DNA of 64,000 nucleotides from a virus (IMGVR_UViG_3300009488_000018:60328-124327); one strand, 5' to 3'; counted from the first letter of the stretch, positions 8,160 to 15,547 are shown. Numbers and translations are program-made. The notes: generated by a model not told the origin, from the letters alone.

Positions 8160-8909
8160 ATGAAGTCCGAACTATCATTAACGTTCGATAACGAATTTCA
8201 GTTATGTTTCAAAAGTTTTACACCAAGAGGAGAGTGGAAACTTACACCAATCAAATATGGTTGTCAAATCGTTGGTTTTGGGGGTGAAATAGCAATCGTT
8301 GTTCAATATGTTACTCGTCAGAGTGGTTACGCTGATGCAATGATCTCAGTTACCGAAGTTGATGGAGAAATTTTCTTAATGAAAGAACATGTTAAAACTG
8401 ATAAACTTATTGATACGATTAACAACATGATTAATACAATGTTACCACATGAACCTGGTGAAATACCTGGAGAAAGTAAATCCCATTCTCGTAAAAAAAG
8501 AGATCCTGAAATGAATAAAGAAATATATAATATTGCCTTAACAGAAAAACAAGTAACTGGTCTTCATATTGAACCCAGAACTATTGAGAGAGTTATTGAC
8601 AACATTACCAAACAAGCTACAGATCAGGGATATATTCCCGTTAGAAAAATAATCAGCAAGAGACTTACCGAGATCAAGACTGACCTTGAAAATCTTATTT
8701 CTGAAGCAGATGGAATTCTCGAAGAAACTGATCCCGAATTACATAAAGCCGCTGCTAAAAAGGGTATGGGCTGGATAAATATTATAACAGCTTCACTCAG
8801 TCCCGAGGAAATGAACGTCTTCAGTGAATCAATGATTTACATGGAAGATACTATTCATGTTTTAGAAGGTTCGGTAGACCGTGGACTTGGTTTACATGGC
8901 CGAGGTTAA
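8160..8909 (+). CDS. hypothetical protein, two-part
   Basis: 249 residues; ATG behind GAAAGGAGATTTT. The first 95 residues look like a beta-sandwich (FGGEIAIVVQYVTRQSGY); after a Ser/Lys-rich linker (ESKSHSRKKRD) the rest is helical. It has no membrane segment or signal. I do not recognise the family. It is the largest unknown protein in the tRNA-rich stretch. Confidence 0.7.
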   Translation: MKSELSLTFDNEFQLCFKSFTPRGEWKLTPIKYGCQIVGFGGEIAIVVQYVTRQSGYADAMISVTEVDGEIFLMKEHVKTDKLIDTINNMINTMLPHEPGEIPGESKSHSRKKRDPEMNKEIYNIALTEKQVTGLHIEPRTIERVIDNITKQATDQGYIPVRKIISKRLTEIKTDLENLISEADGILEETDPELHKAAAKKGMGWINIITASLSPEEMNVFSESMIYMEDTIHVLEGSVDRGLGLHGRG

Positions 8910-8952
8910 ATACACTGTAAGGAGTTAATTGGTAGAAAGAGGAGAAGAAAAA

Positions 8953-9057
8953 ATGTTAAATTACATAAGAAAGGCAGTTATCTGGTTACAGTGGTATTGG
9001 GTCAAGAAAACAAGATGGAGGAAGTACGATACCACCTTACCAAAACAAGGAGAATGA
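8953..9057 (+). CDS. 34-residue Trp-rich basic peptide
   Basis: ATG preceded by AGAGGAGAAGAAAA. The peptide MLNYIRKAVIWLQWYWVKK continues with a basic tail and could sit at the membrane surface as an amphipathic helix. It ends at TGA one base before the next ATG and supplies that gene's AAGGAG site. Confidence 0.5.
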   Translation: MLNYIRKAVIWLQWYWVKKTRWRKYDTTLPKQGE

Positions 9058-9058
9058 T

Positions 9059-9250
9059 ATGAAAAAGAAAGAAAAAACATATCTTGTAGTACAGTTAACA
9101 GAAACCGACGGTGAAATTGTAGTCAAAAGAATGACAGGAGAAGAAATAAGGTCACTGACTCAGGATAGTTCTGAACAAATAGGTATGACTATTATTGAAG
9201 GTAACTTAATAAAAGGACCTGATTCTGTTATAGATCTTAAACATTTATAA
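9059..9250 (+). CDS. small hypothetical protein
   Basis: 63 residues; ATG behind AAGGAGAATGAT. Short beta-rich protein (KTYLVVQLTETDGEIVVKRM) with an acidic second half. TAA abuts tRNA-Thr. No family recognised. Confidence 0.6.
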   Translation: MKKKEKTYLVVQLTETDGEIVVKRMTGEEIRSLTQDSSEQIGMTIIEGNLIKGPDSVIDLKHL

Positions 9251-9324
9251 GCCGGTGTAGCTCAGATGGCCAGAGCTGGGGTTTTGTAAACCTCATGCCG
9301 GGGGTTCGACTCCCTCCGCCGGCC
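9251..9324 (+). tRNA. tRNA-Thr (TGT)
   Basis: Acceptor GCCGGTG/CGCCGGC with one G-T pair, anticodon loop TTTGTAA (TGT), T arm with TTCGACT. A second, different Thr(TGT) lies on the minus strand near 23.4 kb. Confidence 0.9.
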
Positions 9325-9341
9325 CATTCAAAAGGAGTAAA

Positions 9342-9653
9342 ATGTATAAAGTAACACTTGTGACATTAGAAGGTGGTAAAAATCTACGCACTAAAACAGT
9401 TAAAGGGATAACTAATAAGTTACCCAAAATAAACGAAAGATTTTTCATGGTAAGTAGCGCTTTAGAAAAAGGAAAAAGTATCAGAACAATAGATACGAGT
9501 CCTGTAGAAAGTATTGAATATAGCGACGAAAAGAATACAAGAGTATTTAAAACGAAATATTCTAGATACAAAATTACTCACGAAAAAATAAAAGAGGTGA
9601 ACTATGGACGTACTTTTAATAATATCGTCAATAATAGCAGGACTTGCCACTGA
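9342..9653 (+). CDS. hypothetical protein
   Basis: 103 residues; ATG behind AAAGGAGTAAA. Basic, beta-type protein. Its last 50 bases overlap the next gene in another frame; the C-terminal residues there (NYGRTFNNIVNNSRTCH) are low-complexity and may simply reflect the overlap. Unknown function. Confidence 0.6.
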   Translation: MYKVTLVTLEGGKNLRTKTVKGITNKLPKINERFFMVSSALEKGKSIRTIDTSPVESIEYSDEKNTRVFKTKYSRYKITHEKIKEVNYGRTFNNIVNNSRTCH

Positions 9654-9861
9654 TATTATTATTATAATGTTTTGTTTAATAGTATTAACATCTGTTATAT
9701 GTTACTGGAAAGAAATCGAAACCAAATTTGAGAACAAACGTTATAAAAGAATATTTTGGTTAAGTTTTGTTATCATAGCTACTATTATGATAATAATAAG
9801 CTACTCAATAAAAACACCTGGTGAACATCTATGTAAATTTTTAGTCAGCGCAATAAATTAA
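9604..9861 (+). CDS. two-helix membrane protein
   Basis: 85 residues with two hydrophobic segments (residues 4-30 and 50-68) separated by a charged loop (WKEIETKFENKRYKR). AAAGAGGTGAAC precedes the ATG inside the preceding gene. TAA abuts tRNA-Gln. Confidence 0.65.
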   Translation: MDVLLIISSIIAGLATDIIIIMFCLIVLTSVICYWKEIETKFENKRYKRIFWLSFVIIATIMIIISYSIKTPGEHLCKFLVSAIN

Positions 9862-9934
9862 TCGCGGGTCGATCAGTGGTTTAGGTCACAGGGCTTTGAA
9901 CCCTGCAACGGAGGTTCGAATCCTCTCCCGTGAG
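9862..9934 (+). tRNA. tRNA-Gln (TTG)
   Basis: Acceptor TCGCGGG/CCCGTGA, anticodon loop CTTTGAA (TTG), T loop TTCGAAT, discriminator G. The T1-A72 pair is shared with the amber-reading tRNA at 20134. Confidence 0.9.
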
Positions 9935-9942
9935 TAAAAATT

Positions 9943-10017
9943 GGGGGTATGGTCTAGTTGGTCAAGGACGTCTGCCTGTCACGCAGAAGGTCTCGGGTTC
10001 AAATCCCGATACTCCCG
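9943..10017 (+). tRNA. tRNA-Asp (GTC)
   Basis: Acceptor GGGGGTA/TACTCCC, anticodon loop CTGTCAC (GTC), T loop TTCAAAT, discriminator G. Confidence 0.93.
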
Positions 10018-10039
10018 TCAAAAAAGAAAGGAAAATTTC

Positions 10040-10285
10040 GTGGATCTGAATAATCAAACAACAATACAAATAATTAAGTGTGTAAAAGATTATCCGATGG
10101 TTGGGGGCTTTGTTAAAAAAGATACAATATTAACAGAAGATTTAGAAACCACAAAAAACGAATTTGATGGTACAGTATTCATTTCTAAAGAAGGAACTGA
10201 ATATCACTTCAACAATAGTGAAATAGTTTTTTCAACAGATTTCCAAAAATCATTTAAGTTACTCTGCAGAAGAAATATTAGCTAA
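10040..10285 (+). CDS. hypothetical protein
   Basis: 81 residues with a GTG start behind GAAAGGAAAATTTC; the frame upstream runs through tRNA-Asp, so it is not the start. Beta-rich sequence around GGFVKKDTILTEDL and VFISKEGTEYHF suggests a small barrel or SH3-like fold. Not recognised. Confidence 0.55.
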   Translation: MDLNNQTTIQIIKCVKDYPMVGGFVKKDTILTEDLETTKNEFDGTVFISKEGTEYHFNNSEIVFSTDFQKSFKLLCRRNIS

Positions 10286-10410
10286 ATTATAAAGGATAGG
10301 AGAGAATAAACAAGAAAAAGACTACTATTAAGAGACAGCATGTTCGCTCAAAGAAAACATGAAATGATCGATAAAATATTAACATTGTTAGATTTTAGGA
10401 GGTAATAAAA

Positions 10411-10611
10411 TTGACAAAGGTATTGATAATCGAGAGCGAAGCTGGTTGGGGGCGAAAAGTTGAAAAAGAAAAAGAGTTCGATAGTCGGGAAGAAGCCATA
10501 CAGTATTGTAAGGATTATAACAACGAATATAATCCGGCTGACAAACCTACCCCAGTATGGTATATGTATGCTCGATTGGAAGATCAGGTTGAATATGGAA
10601 TGTTGCGTTAA
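10411..10611 (+). CDS. small hypothetical protein (TTG start)
   Basis: 66 residues. TTG is chosen because AGGAGG stands nine bases upstream and the product MTKVLIIESEAGWGRKVEKE has a coherent hydrophobic start. Charged, alpha/beta. The 200 bases after it hold no convincing gene, only a weak 43-codon frame. Confidence 0.55.
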   Translation: MTKVLIIESEAGWGRKVEKEKEFDSREEAIQYCKDYNNEYNPADKPTPVWYMYARLEDQVEYGMLR

Positions 10612-10812
10612 AAATCTAACCAACATATCGAGCAGGCCAGCTAACGCTAGCAGCTCATGTAAGACTGTTAGAGAAGTCAAAAAACTCACAAATAGCAAGA
10701 TCTTTAAGGAAGAGGTCTGGAACTGAACTAGTTAAGATTTATCGTAGAGAAAAGGCTAAGAGAGGAATAACATCAAGTTTAAATAGAATATCAACCAAAA
10801 CAAGGGAAATAA

Positions 10813-11427
10813 ATGAATCCATTTGGAAAGATCATAGAAAAAAAAGATGGTACCCTGGATGCTATAATGACTCGCCAACTTACACAAAATGAATTGGAAG
10901 GGACAACAGTAGTAAATTTGAGACATATGTGTATTCGCTACTATAACATTCCAGGTATGACCCATAAAAGAAAAAATGTGATTATCGATGCTATCCTTAA
11001 AAAATATAAGACATTAGATAAAATAAAATATCAACTATTTATTTCTGAAAAACAAGCTAGAGTAATCACATCTGCTCTTGACTTGTTTTCTAGGATAGGA
11101 ATTGGTCAACTCGAAGAAATTTTGAGACATCCACAATATGCAAATGTAATTTTCAACAACAATGCCACTTACAAAGTTTGCAAAGAATTATTAGATGAAA
11201 CAAAAAAGCTTCTTACGAATTTTCCTCCTAATGCATCTTATGGCATAGGAAATCCTGAAGTACATAGCGATTGTACTATATCTTACGATCTTATGCAAGT
11301 TATTAGACATAGACTTGCATGGGATAATAATCCTGAAGGAGGATTACAAGTCAGCTTTGGTAAACCAATGCGCTTTTCTAATGAAGAAGAATTAGCAAAG
11401 ATCAAACAGAAGACAACTAAATTTTAG
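10813..11427 (+). CDS. SAP-like domain protein
   Basis: 204 residues; ATG behind AAGGGAAATAA. Residues ~38-67 (LRHMCIRYYNIPG, THKRKNVIIDAILKKY) fit a SAP-type DNA-binding helix-extended-loop-helix. A helical middle (ISEKQARVITSALDLFSRIG) precedes a C-terminal region with DCTISYDLMQVIRHRLAWD. I infer a DNA-associated phage protein; the C-terminal function is unknown. The TAG stop shares its last base with tRNA-Arg. Confidence 0.65.
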   Translation: MNPFGKIIEKKDGTLDAIMTRQLTQNELEGTTVVNLRHMCIRYYNIPGMTHKRKNVIIDAILKKYKTLDKIKYQLFISEKQARVITSALDLFSRIGIGQLEEILRHPQYANVIFNNNATYKVCKELLDETKKLLTNFPPNASYGIGNPEVHSDCTISYDLMQVIRHRLAWDNNPEGGLQVSFGKPMRFSNEEELAKIKQKTTKF

Positions 11428-11501
11428 CGCCTGTAGCTCAGTGGATACAGAGCACCAGGCTACGAACTTGGGGGTCGGGGGTTCGAATCCCCCCAGGCGT
11501 T
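11427..11501 (+). tRNA. tRNA-Arg (ACG)
   Basis: Acceptor GCGCCTG/CAGGCGT closed by a G-T pair, anticodon loop CTACGAA (ACG), T arm GGGGG-TTCGAAT. A collapsed copy lies 210 bases downstream. Confidence 0.9.
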
Positions 11502-11534
11502 TCACAAACTAGAACAAATCTGAAGAGGTTAAAA

Positions 11535-11711
11535 ATGTTTCCAGAATTATTAGTACATCCACTAACTTGGATAATATTAGCTTTTAATACAGCAATATTA
11601 GCACTTATAATATGTATTCTTATGGGAATACTTATAATAATAATCCTATTGTTTTTTCCAGAAAGATCAAAATTAAGACAACGACTTGTAGACTTTGCAA
11701 GCCAAGAATAA
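11535..11711 (+). CDS. small single-pass membrane protein
   Basis: 58 residues; ATG after AAGAGGTTAAAA. A hydrophobic stretch of about 40 residues rich in Ile and Leu is followed by a basic tail (ERSKLRQRLVDFASQE). Lies between the full and the collapsed tRNA-Arg copies. Function unknown. Confidence 0.6.
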   Translation: MFPELLVHPLTWIILAFNTAILALIICILMGILIIIILLFFPERSKLRQRLVDFASQE

Positions 11712-11766
11712 ACGCCTGTAGCTAGAGCACCAGGCTACGAACTTGGGGTTCGAATCCCCAGGCGTT
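11712..11766 (+). pseudogene. collapsed tRNA-Arg (ACG) copy
   Basis: About 55 bases keep the acceptor ACGCCTG/CAGGCGT, the full anticodon arm CCAGG-CTACGAA-CTTGG and a T loop TTCGAAT of the tRNA at 11427, but the D arm and variable region are deleted. The retained arms are base-perfect. It may be a pseudogene, an armless mini-tRNA or a decoy. Confidence 0.8.
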
Positions 11767-11777
11767 CTATAGAGAAG

Positions 11778-12221
11778 ATGTATAAAGAGAAATATAAGAT
11801 GATAAACAAAATATATAAAATAGCTGAAATTAATGATCCTTTTTATAGTAAACTAATTCAAGAAACATGTACAGAACTACAAATTAATCTACATAAAAGG
11901 GACGAGAAGAATCAATCATTTATTGCTGGAAAAGACATTTTCTTAGGTAAGTATGAAGACGAAGAACTAATGATTATCTCATTCTTTCATGAAGTGGGAC
12001 ATATTTTAGTCAAATGGAAATACAAAAAAAGAACAAGACTTAACACTCTAATGATCGAACTAAAGGCATGGGACTTAGGTATTCAATATGCATTAAATAA
12101 AGGGTTATTATTTTCCGACAATGCTCTCAAGTGGGGTTACGAACGGGCGATAGGATACGCAGGGCATGATAAAAGAGAACGTGTAGGATGGAAATTTAAT
12201 AAACATGCTTTAGATGTTTAG
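11778..12221 (+). CDS. HExxH zinc-metallopeptidase-like protein
   Basis: 147 residues. FFHEVGHIL is a classic HExxH zinc site near residue 74, and ELKAWDLG about 27 residues later can supply the third ligand, as in ImmA/IrrE-type and related small peptidases. The start has only AGAGAAG directly upstream; an ATG seven codons in is an alternative. Target unknown. TAG stop. Confidence 0.65.
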   Translation: MYKEKYKMINKIYKIAEINDPFYSKLIQETCTELQINLHKRDEKNQSFIAGKDIFLGKYEDEELMIISFFHEVGHILVKWKYKKRTRLNTLMIELKAWDLGIQYALNKGLLFSDNALKWGYERAIGYAGHDKRERVGWKFNKHALDV

Positions 12222-12252
12222 AGTACCAAAATTAGAAAGGAAATAAAATATA

Positions 12253-12495
12253 ATGGCAGGAATAGATAAAATTTATGGAAATAAAGCGCAGTATAGTGAA
12301 CTTCGTTCTTGGTGTGAGAGAAATAAACCAGAGGCATTATTATATTTCTATCCTTGGGAAGGTGAATGGTTGACGGACAATGAACAACATCCCATTACTA
12401 ATTTCCCAGAAAAAATTGATAAGTGGCTCTTAAAAAACTGTACTCTCAGTTGGGTAGTTAAATACATCAAAGAGCAGTATGGTAACAGATTATAA
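12253..12495 (+). CDS. small hypothetical protein
   Basis: 80 residues; ATG behind GAAAGGAAATAA. Sequence MAGIDKIYGNKAQYSELRSW and FYPWEGEW resemble a small conserved phage family I know only as hypothetical. Aromatic, acidic, soluble. TAA abuts tRNA-Val. Confidence 0.65.
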   Translation: MAGIDKIYGNKAQYSELRSWCERNKPEALLYFYPWEGEWLTDNEQHPITNFPEKIDKWLLKNCTLSWVVKYIKEQYGNRL

Positions 12496-12569
12496 ACGCC
12501 TGTAGCTCAGTCTGGGAGAGCGTCGGTCCTACAAACCGACAGTCATAGGTTCAAACCCTATCAGGCGTA
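12496..12569 (+). tRNA. tRNA-Val (TAC)
   Basis: Acceptor ACGCCTG/CAGGCGT, anticodon loop CCTACAA (TAC), T loop TTCAAAC, discriminator A. Confidence 0.93.
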
Positions 12570-12576
12570 TAATTAT

Positions 12577-12650
12577 AGTACTGTAGCTCAGCGGTCCAGA
12601 GCACGCGACTTATAATCGTGAGGCCGATGGTTCGAATCCATCCAGTACTA
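12577..12650 (+). tRNA. tRNA-Ile (TAT)
   Basis: Acceptor AGTACTG/CAGTACT, anticodon loop CTTATAA (TAT) reading AUA, useful in an AT-rich genome. Last tRNA before the cassette-like block. Confidence 0.9.
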
Positions 12651-12703
12651 CTAAAACTTAGTGGACATAAAGTAGAGACGGGGAACTTTACAAAGGAGGT
12701 AGA

Positions 12704-13051
12704 ATGAGACCAGGCGATAGAAAACAAAGATGGCAGAGTACATGTACCATTGAGGGAATAATATTATTCCTGATTGGGTTGTTTTTTGCCTACTCTGGAT
12801 TGATGGCTCCAAGAAACGGTTGGATCGTTTTATTAATAGCCTTGGGTGCATTATGGGGGTCAATGAAATCTTTTACTGATGCAAAACGCGGATGGAAGAT
12901 GACGGATAAGCGCCCGCCTTGGGCTGATAGGCATGACGCTATAGACAGGGGCGATTTAACATTATATAAAAGATACCCTCATTGGCGACCTAATATACAA
13001 TCTAACAAAGTACTCAACTCCAAACCAACTAAAGCTGGCGGGGTTAATTAA
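12704..13051 (+). CDS. cassette protein 1: membrane protein
   Basis: 115 residues; ATG behind AAGGAGGTAGA. Two hydrophobic segments (residues 18-36 and 43-60) precede a basic soluble tail. The gene ends inside the attC-like site at 13000, as integron cassette genes commonly do. Its last residues (NSKPTKAGGVN) are encoded by that site. Confidence 0.7.
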   Translation: MRPGDRKQRWQSTCTIEGIILFLIGLFFAYSGLMAPRNGWIVLLIALGALWGSMKSFTDAKRGWKMTDKRPPWADRHDAIDRGDLTLYKRYPHWRPNIQSNKVLNSKPTKAGGVN

Positions 13052-13060
13052 TTGTTAAGG
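13000..13060 (+). other. attC-like recombination site 1
   Basis: Begins ATCTAAC (fits RYYYAAC) and ends GTTAAGG (GTTRRRY-like). Between them CTCAAC and GGGGTTAA give imperfect inverted complementarity around a CCAAC/GCTGG core. Layout and length (61 bases) match integron attC sites; a gene ends within it and the next starts nine bases later. Confidence 0.75.
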
Positions 13061-13068
13061 AGAGTCTT

Positions 13069-13398
13069 ATGATTACACCATCAGAGAGAATTCAGGCAGT
13101 TAAAGAATGGAACGAGTCAGGGTTTCATGAGTTAACGTGTGGAATTGATTCCAACCATCCTCCACTCGTAGCGGCAGAAACTCCATTTGGCGTGTATCTC
13201 TTCTGTACAGCGAATAAATGTGGATATACTCAGCCATTTTGGAAAGTCCCAGCTGTGGTATGGTTATCGTTTTTTGAGCGACACGCCTCCCCACAAGTCA
13301 CTCAAGATGAAGTAGACTCACCATGGTTTTGTATTGAATGTAAACATGATGGCAATACAGGCCCAAAGTGTGACAATTGCCTTATGCCACGCCGATGA
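13069..13398 (+). CDS. cassette protein 2: zinc-ribbon protein
   Basis: 109 residues; the ribosome site AAGGAG lies in the end of attC-like site 1. Cys pairs CTANKC and CIEC...CDNC suggest two zinc sites, the last of RanBP2-like or ribbon type (FCIECKHDGNTGPKCDNC). No attC-like site follows directly, so it may share a cassette with the next two ORFs. Confidence 0.65.
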   Translation: MITPSERIQAVKEWNESGFHELTCGIDSNHPPLVAAETPFGVYLFCTANKCGYTQPFWKVPAVVWLSFFERHASPQVTQDEVDSPWFCIECKHDGNTGPKCDNCLMPRR

Positions 13399-13419
13399 TC
13401 TTAATTTGGGAGGCTGACA

Positions 13420-13668
13420 ATGAAAAAAGCTATATGCAATCGTGTAGATCTTAAACATAAGAAATGCCAAATAACTTCATGTTATCATTATAGCATACAT
13501 GAATCAATAGGATGTGAAAAATGGCACGAATGTCATTACTACAAAGTGCCAGTTAGATGCTTTTATGTCTCCAGAAGAATATGGAGTGAAGAGAGAAGAC
13601 TAGAGCAGCTTAGTTCAAATATTAGGACGAATTCTAAAGGAGACATTTATGAGTTTATATTATGCTGA
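13420..13668 (+). CDS. Cys/His-rich small protein
   Basis: 82 residues; ATG behind GGGAGGCTGACA. CNRVDLKHKKC, CYHYSIHESIGC and HECHYY give many possible metal ligands. Overlaps the next ORF by 20 bases. Not recognised. Confidence 0.55.
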   Translation: MKKAICNRVDLKHKKCQITSCYHYSIHESIGCEKWHECHYYKVPVRCFYVSRRIWSEERRLEQLSSNIRTNSKGDIYEFILC

Positions 13669-13852
13669 AACAGGTCTTGGTTGTTGTATTAGAGAAGCAA
13701 CCAGTTTAAAAAATGCAAGAAATATAATTCTTAGAGAGGTTGGTACATATAATGGTCCCAAAATTGTTCGTAAGGCCAGTAAAGATGATATAAATTGGGT
13801 TAATAGTATGGGTGGATATGTACCAAAAATTCACCCCCAACCAAGTACTTAA
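13649..13852 (+). CDS. small hypothetical cassette protein
   Basis: 67 residues; AAAGGAGACATTT precedes the ATG. A GCCIREATSLKNARNIILRE helix and a short C-terminal beta part are visible. TAA lies inside attC-like site 2, so the last codons come from the site. Function unknown. Confidence 0.6.
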   Translation: MSLYYAETGLGCCIREATSLKNARNIILREVGTYNGPKIVRKASKDDINWVNSMGGYVPKIHPQPST

Positions 13853-13890
13853 CTCCAAACCAGCCAAAGCTGATTAGTTTTTCGTTATGT
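13835..13890 (+). other. attC-like recombination site 2
   Basis: Left half is nearly identical to site 1 (AAGTACT-AACTCCAAACCA). Ends GTTATGT, the usual right-end core; the left core CCCCAAC has one mismatch to RYYYAAC. 56 bases. Confidence 0.75.
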
Positions 13891-13905
13891 TTCAAGGAGG
13901 ATAAA

Positions 13906-14052
13906 ATGAATGAACAACTTTATGAGCAAGCATCAGAGGCTATAGAAAAATTGTTCTCTGATAAATCTGTATCACAAGAACAGGCAAGGGAAAATTTGGA
14001 ATCACTCATTGGTGAAATCGAAATAATGCTTGAAAGTATGGAGGAAACCTAA
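13906..14052 (+). CDS. 48-residue acidic helical cassette protein
   Basis: ATG behind AAGGAGGATAAA. Entirely helical and acidic (MNEQLYEQASEAIEKLF start, ending ESMEET). The TAA lies in the left core of attC-like site 3. Small acidic helical proteins of this kind occur in cassette arrays, mostly without known function. Confidence 0.6.
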   Translation: MNEQLYEQASEAIEKLFSDKSVSQEQARENLESLIGEIEIMLESMEET

Positions 14053-14154
14053 CAACGCGCTCAACTCACTGTTAGGATTCAAACCAAATAACAATAACGC
14101 AGTATCTTAAGTGTAGACAATCCAGTAGTTGTGAGGGTTAGCTCCACGTTAGAT
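14047..14154 (+). other. attC-like recombination site 3 (long)
   Basis: ACCTAAC at the left and GTTAGAT at the right both fit the core consensus exactly. GCTCAACTCAC on the left is partly complementary to GTGAGGGTTAGC on the right, and GGATT/AATCC pair further in. 108 bases, within the usual attC size range. Confidence 0.75.
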
Positions 14155-14173
14155 TGCTCTTTAAGGAGTTATT

Positions 14174-14374
14174 ATGAGTTGTAAAGAAGGATATAGGGGC
14201 GAATGTTGCTGTGAGTGTGAACATCAACTTAAAATCCATGTTTGCACTTGTGGAATCTGCCCCACCATAGAAGGATATATCTGTATTTTATCCCATGTCA
14301 TAGATCATAACTATCATTGTACCTATAAGACGAATAAGCATGGTGCGTGTGAGTGTTTTATGTTGAGAAAGTAA
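14174..14374 (+). CDS. cysteine-rich cassette protein
   Basis: 66 residues with 13 cysteines, several in CCCECEH, CTCGICP and CECF clusters. ATG behind TTTAAGGAGTTATT. A metal-binding protein is likely; no family recognised. The stop codon ends where attC-like site 4 starts. Confidence 0.65.
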   Translation: MSCKEGYRGECCCECEHQLKIHVCTCGICPTIEGYICILSHVIDHNYHCTYKTNKHGACECFMLRK

Positions 14375-14431
14375 TCGAACAAAACACTCAACCCAGACCC
14401 ATAAATATCAAGCTGATGAGTTTTGTTATAC
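14374..14431 (+). other. attC-like recombination site 4
   Basis: AACAAAACACTCAACC at the left is complementary in blocks to GAGTTTTGTTATAC at the right; right core GTTATAC, left core ATCGAAC with one mismatch. 58 bases. Confidence 0.75.
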
Positions 14432-14449
14432 AGAAAGGAGGAAAGAGAT

Positions 14450-14692
14450 ATGAGTTACTTTTGGTTTTCATTTTCTAAGAATGGGAAAAATCAGGGATGT
14501 ATTAATGTTGAAGCTGATACATCAGAAATAGCAATGAAAAATGCGATAGAATTAAATATCGTACCAAAACATGACGATGTCGAAACATACAAAATCGATG
14601 AACCAGAGATACCCATTAATGTTTTAGTGTCTCCAGAAGAAATGAAGCAGATGGAGTATGATTCAGTAAAATATAAAAAAAACTCAACCTAA
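14450..14692 (+). CDS. small hypothetical cassette protein
   Basis: 80 residues; the ATG after AAAGGAGGAAAGAGAT is preferred over an upstream ATG inside the attC-like site. Starts MSYFWFSFSKNGKNQGCINV; alpha/beta, acidic C-terminus with PEEMKQMEYD. TAA lies within site 5. Function unknown. Confidence 0.65.
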   Translation: MSYFWFSFSKNGKNQGCINVEADTSEIAMKNAIELNIVPKHDDVETYKIDEPEIPINVLVSPEEMKQMEYDSVKYKKNST

Positions 14693-14718
14693 ACCCATAA
14701 ATATCAATTTTGTTATGC
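14670..14718 (+). other. attC-like recombination site 5 (degenerate)
   Basis: Shares CTCAACC and ACCCATAAATATCA with site 4 and ends TTTTGTTATGC, but its left core has decayed and the part equivalent to GCTGATGAG is deleted. It reads as a worn relative of site 4. Confidence 0.6.
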
Positions 14719-14809
14719 CGCTATGTATGGTGCAAGATCATACTCATCGGGGGCAGTAAACCTACGGGCTGCTGGCTGTCTATGGTGCCTGAGATGGAAC
14801 CAGCTAGCG
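14719..14809 (+). other. gene-less cassette segment
   Basis: The stretch between the right core of site 5 and the left core of site 6 has no credible plus-strand ORF. A minus-strand open frame exists but lacks a ribosome site. A promoter or RNA cassette is possible; nothing decisive is seen. Confidence 0.4.
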
Positions 14810-14944
14810 GCATAACAAATCGCTGAAGTCGGAATCGGGAATGCTATGGAGTAAGTGAAGAACCCGAGTGCACTTGGGTTGCAGGTGACCGAGCCTGACG
14901 TTCCCGAATTTTCCTTAGCCCAACTGATTAGTTTAATGTTATAC
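14810..14944 (+). other. attC-like recombination site 6 (long)
   Basis: Left core GCATAAC, right core GTTATAC. TCGGGAATG and CGTTCCCGA form a clear internal stem, and the right arm AACTGATTAGTTTAAT resembles site 2. 135 bases, near the upper end of attC lengths. Confidence 0.65.
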
Positions 14945-14957
14945 AAAAGGAGGAAAG

Positions 14958-15344
14958 ATGAAGAAATGGCCAGAGGATGGTTCTACGGTACAGTTTGCAG
15001 AAATAGTTGAGTCCGTCAGAAAGGCAATACTCTTTGCATATAATATTAAAAGGAAAAACAGGAATAGAAGCATACCTTGGGATGGACTTGATATTGGAAA
15101 TGATTCAAAAGCGACTTGCTTTTCTCCAGAGGAACAACTTCAACTAGAACATTTGCGTTATTCTGAAAATGATCAAGGACGGGATGCTCTAGATGAAATA
15201 CTAAGTATAGCTGTCCGATTAGGGATTGAACAAGGACAGAGGATTTTTAAAAAAGGTACAGAATATCAAATGATGAAAATACGGTTGAACTTAATAGAAA
15301 ATCTAACAAATCACTCAGTCCAACCGAACAGACCAACTGGTTAG
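14958..15344 (+). CDS. hypothetical cassette protein
   Basis: 128 residues; ATG behind AAAAGGAGGAAAG right after site 6. Helical, with a Lys/Arg-rich segment (NIKRKNRNRS) and an acidic middle. The last codons (PNRPTG, TAG) are encoded by attC-like site 7. Not recognised. Confidence 0.65.
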   Translation: MKKWPEDGSTVQFAEIVESVRKAILFAYNIKRKNRNRSIPWDGLDIGNDSKATCFSPEEQLQLEHLRYSENDQGRDALDEILSIAVRLGIEQGQRIFKKGTEYQMMKIRLNLIENLTNHSVQPNRPTG

Positions 15345-15358
15345 TTTAACCGTTAACA
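15301..15358 (+). other. attC-like recombination site 7
   Basis: Left core ATCTAAC fits exactly; AACAAATCACTCAG matches the left arms of other sites; right arm GGTTAGTTTAACCGTTAACA. 58 bases. The upstream gene ends inside it. Confidence 0.7.
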
Positions 15359-15379
15359 ATCCTTCTTCAGGAGATTAAT

Positions 15380-15547
15380 ATGCAAATATGTAAATTTTGT
15401 CAAAAGTCCTATGATGTAAAAGAAACCAAAAGGGTTTTCGGTGATATGTGGTGGATATACATTTATTGCTCTGCACAATGTTATACAAAAGATCAGGTTG
15501 TTAACAAAACACCTAACTCAGACCATGCTAACCGTCCGTCCGGATGA
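15380..15547 (+). CDS. 55-residue zinc-binding cassette protein
   Basis: ATG behind CAGGAGATTAAT. CKFC at residues 4-7 and CSAQC near 31 form a probable zinc ribbon with aromatic residues between (DMWWIYIYC). Its last third is encoded by attC-like sequence. Confidence 0.6.
   Translation: MQICKFCQKSYDVKETKRVFGDMWWIYIYCSAQCYTKDQVVNKTPNSDHANRPSG

Noticed and set aside
10339-10404. 21-codon ORF before the 10411 gene
   Set aside because: No convincing ribosome site; too short to support.
10598-10726. Weak 43-codon ORF after the 10411 gene
   Set aside because: Only a poor AGG upstream, no recognisable product; rest of 10612-10812 has no gene or strong structure.
14713-14946. Minus-strand 77-codon ORF in the gene-less cassette
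   Set aside because: No ribosome site, spans a palindromic attC-like site, unlikely composition.
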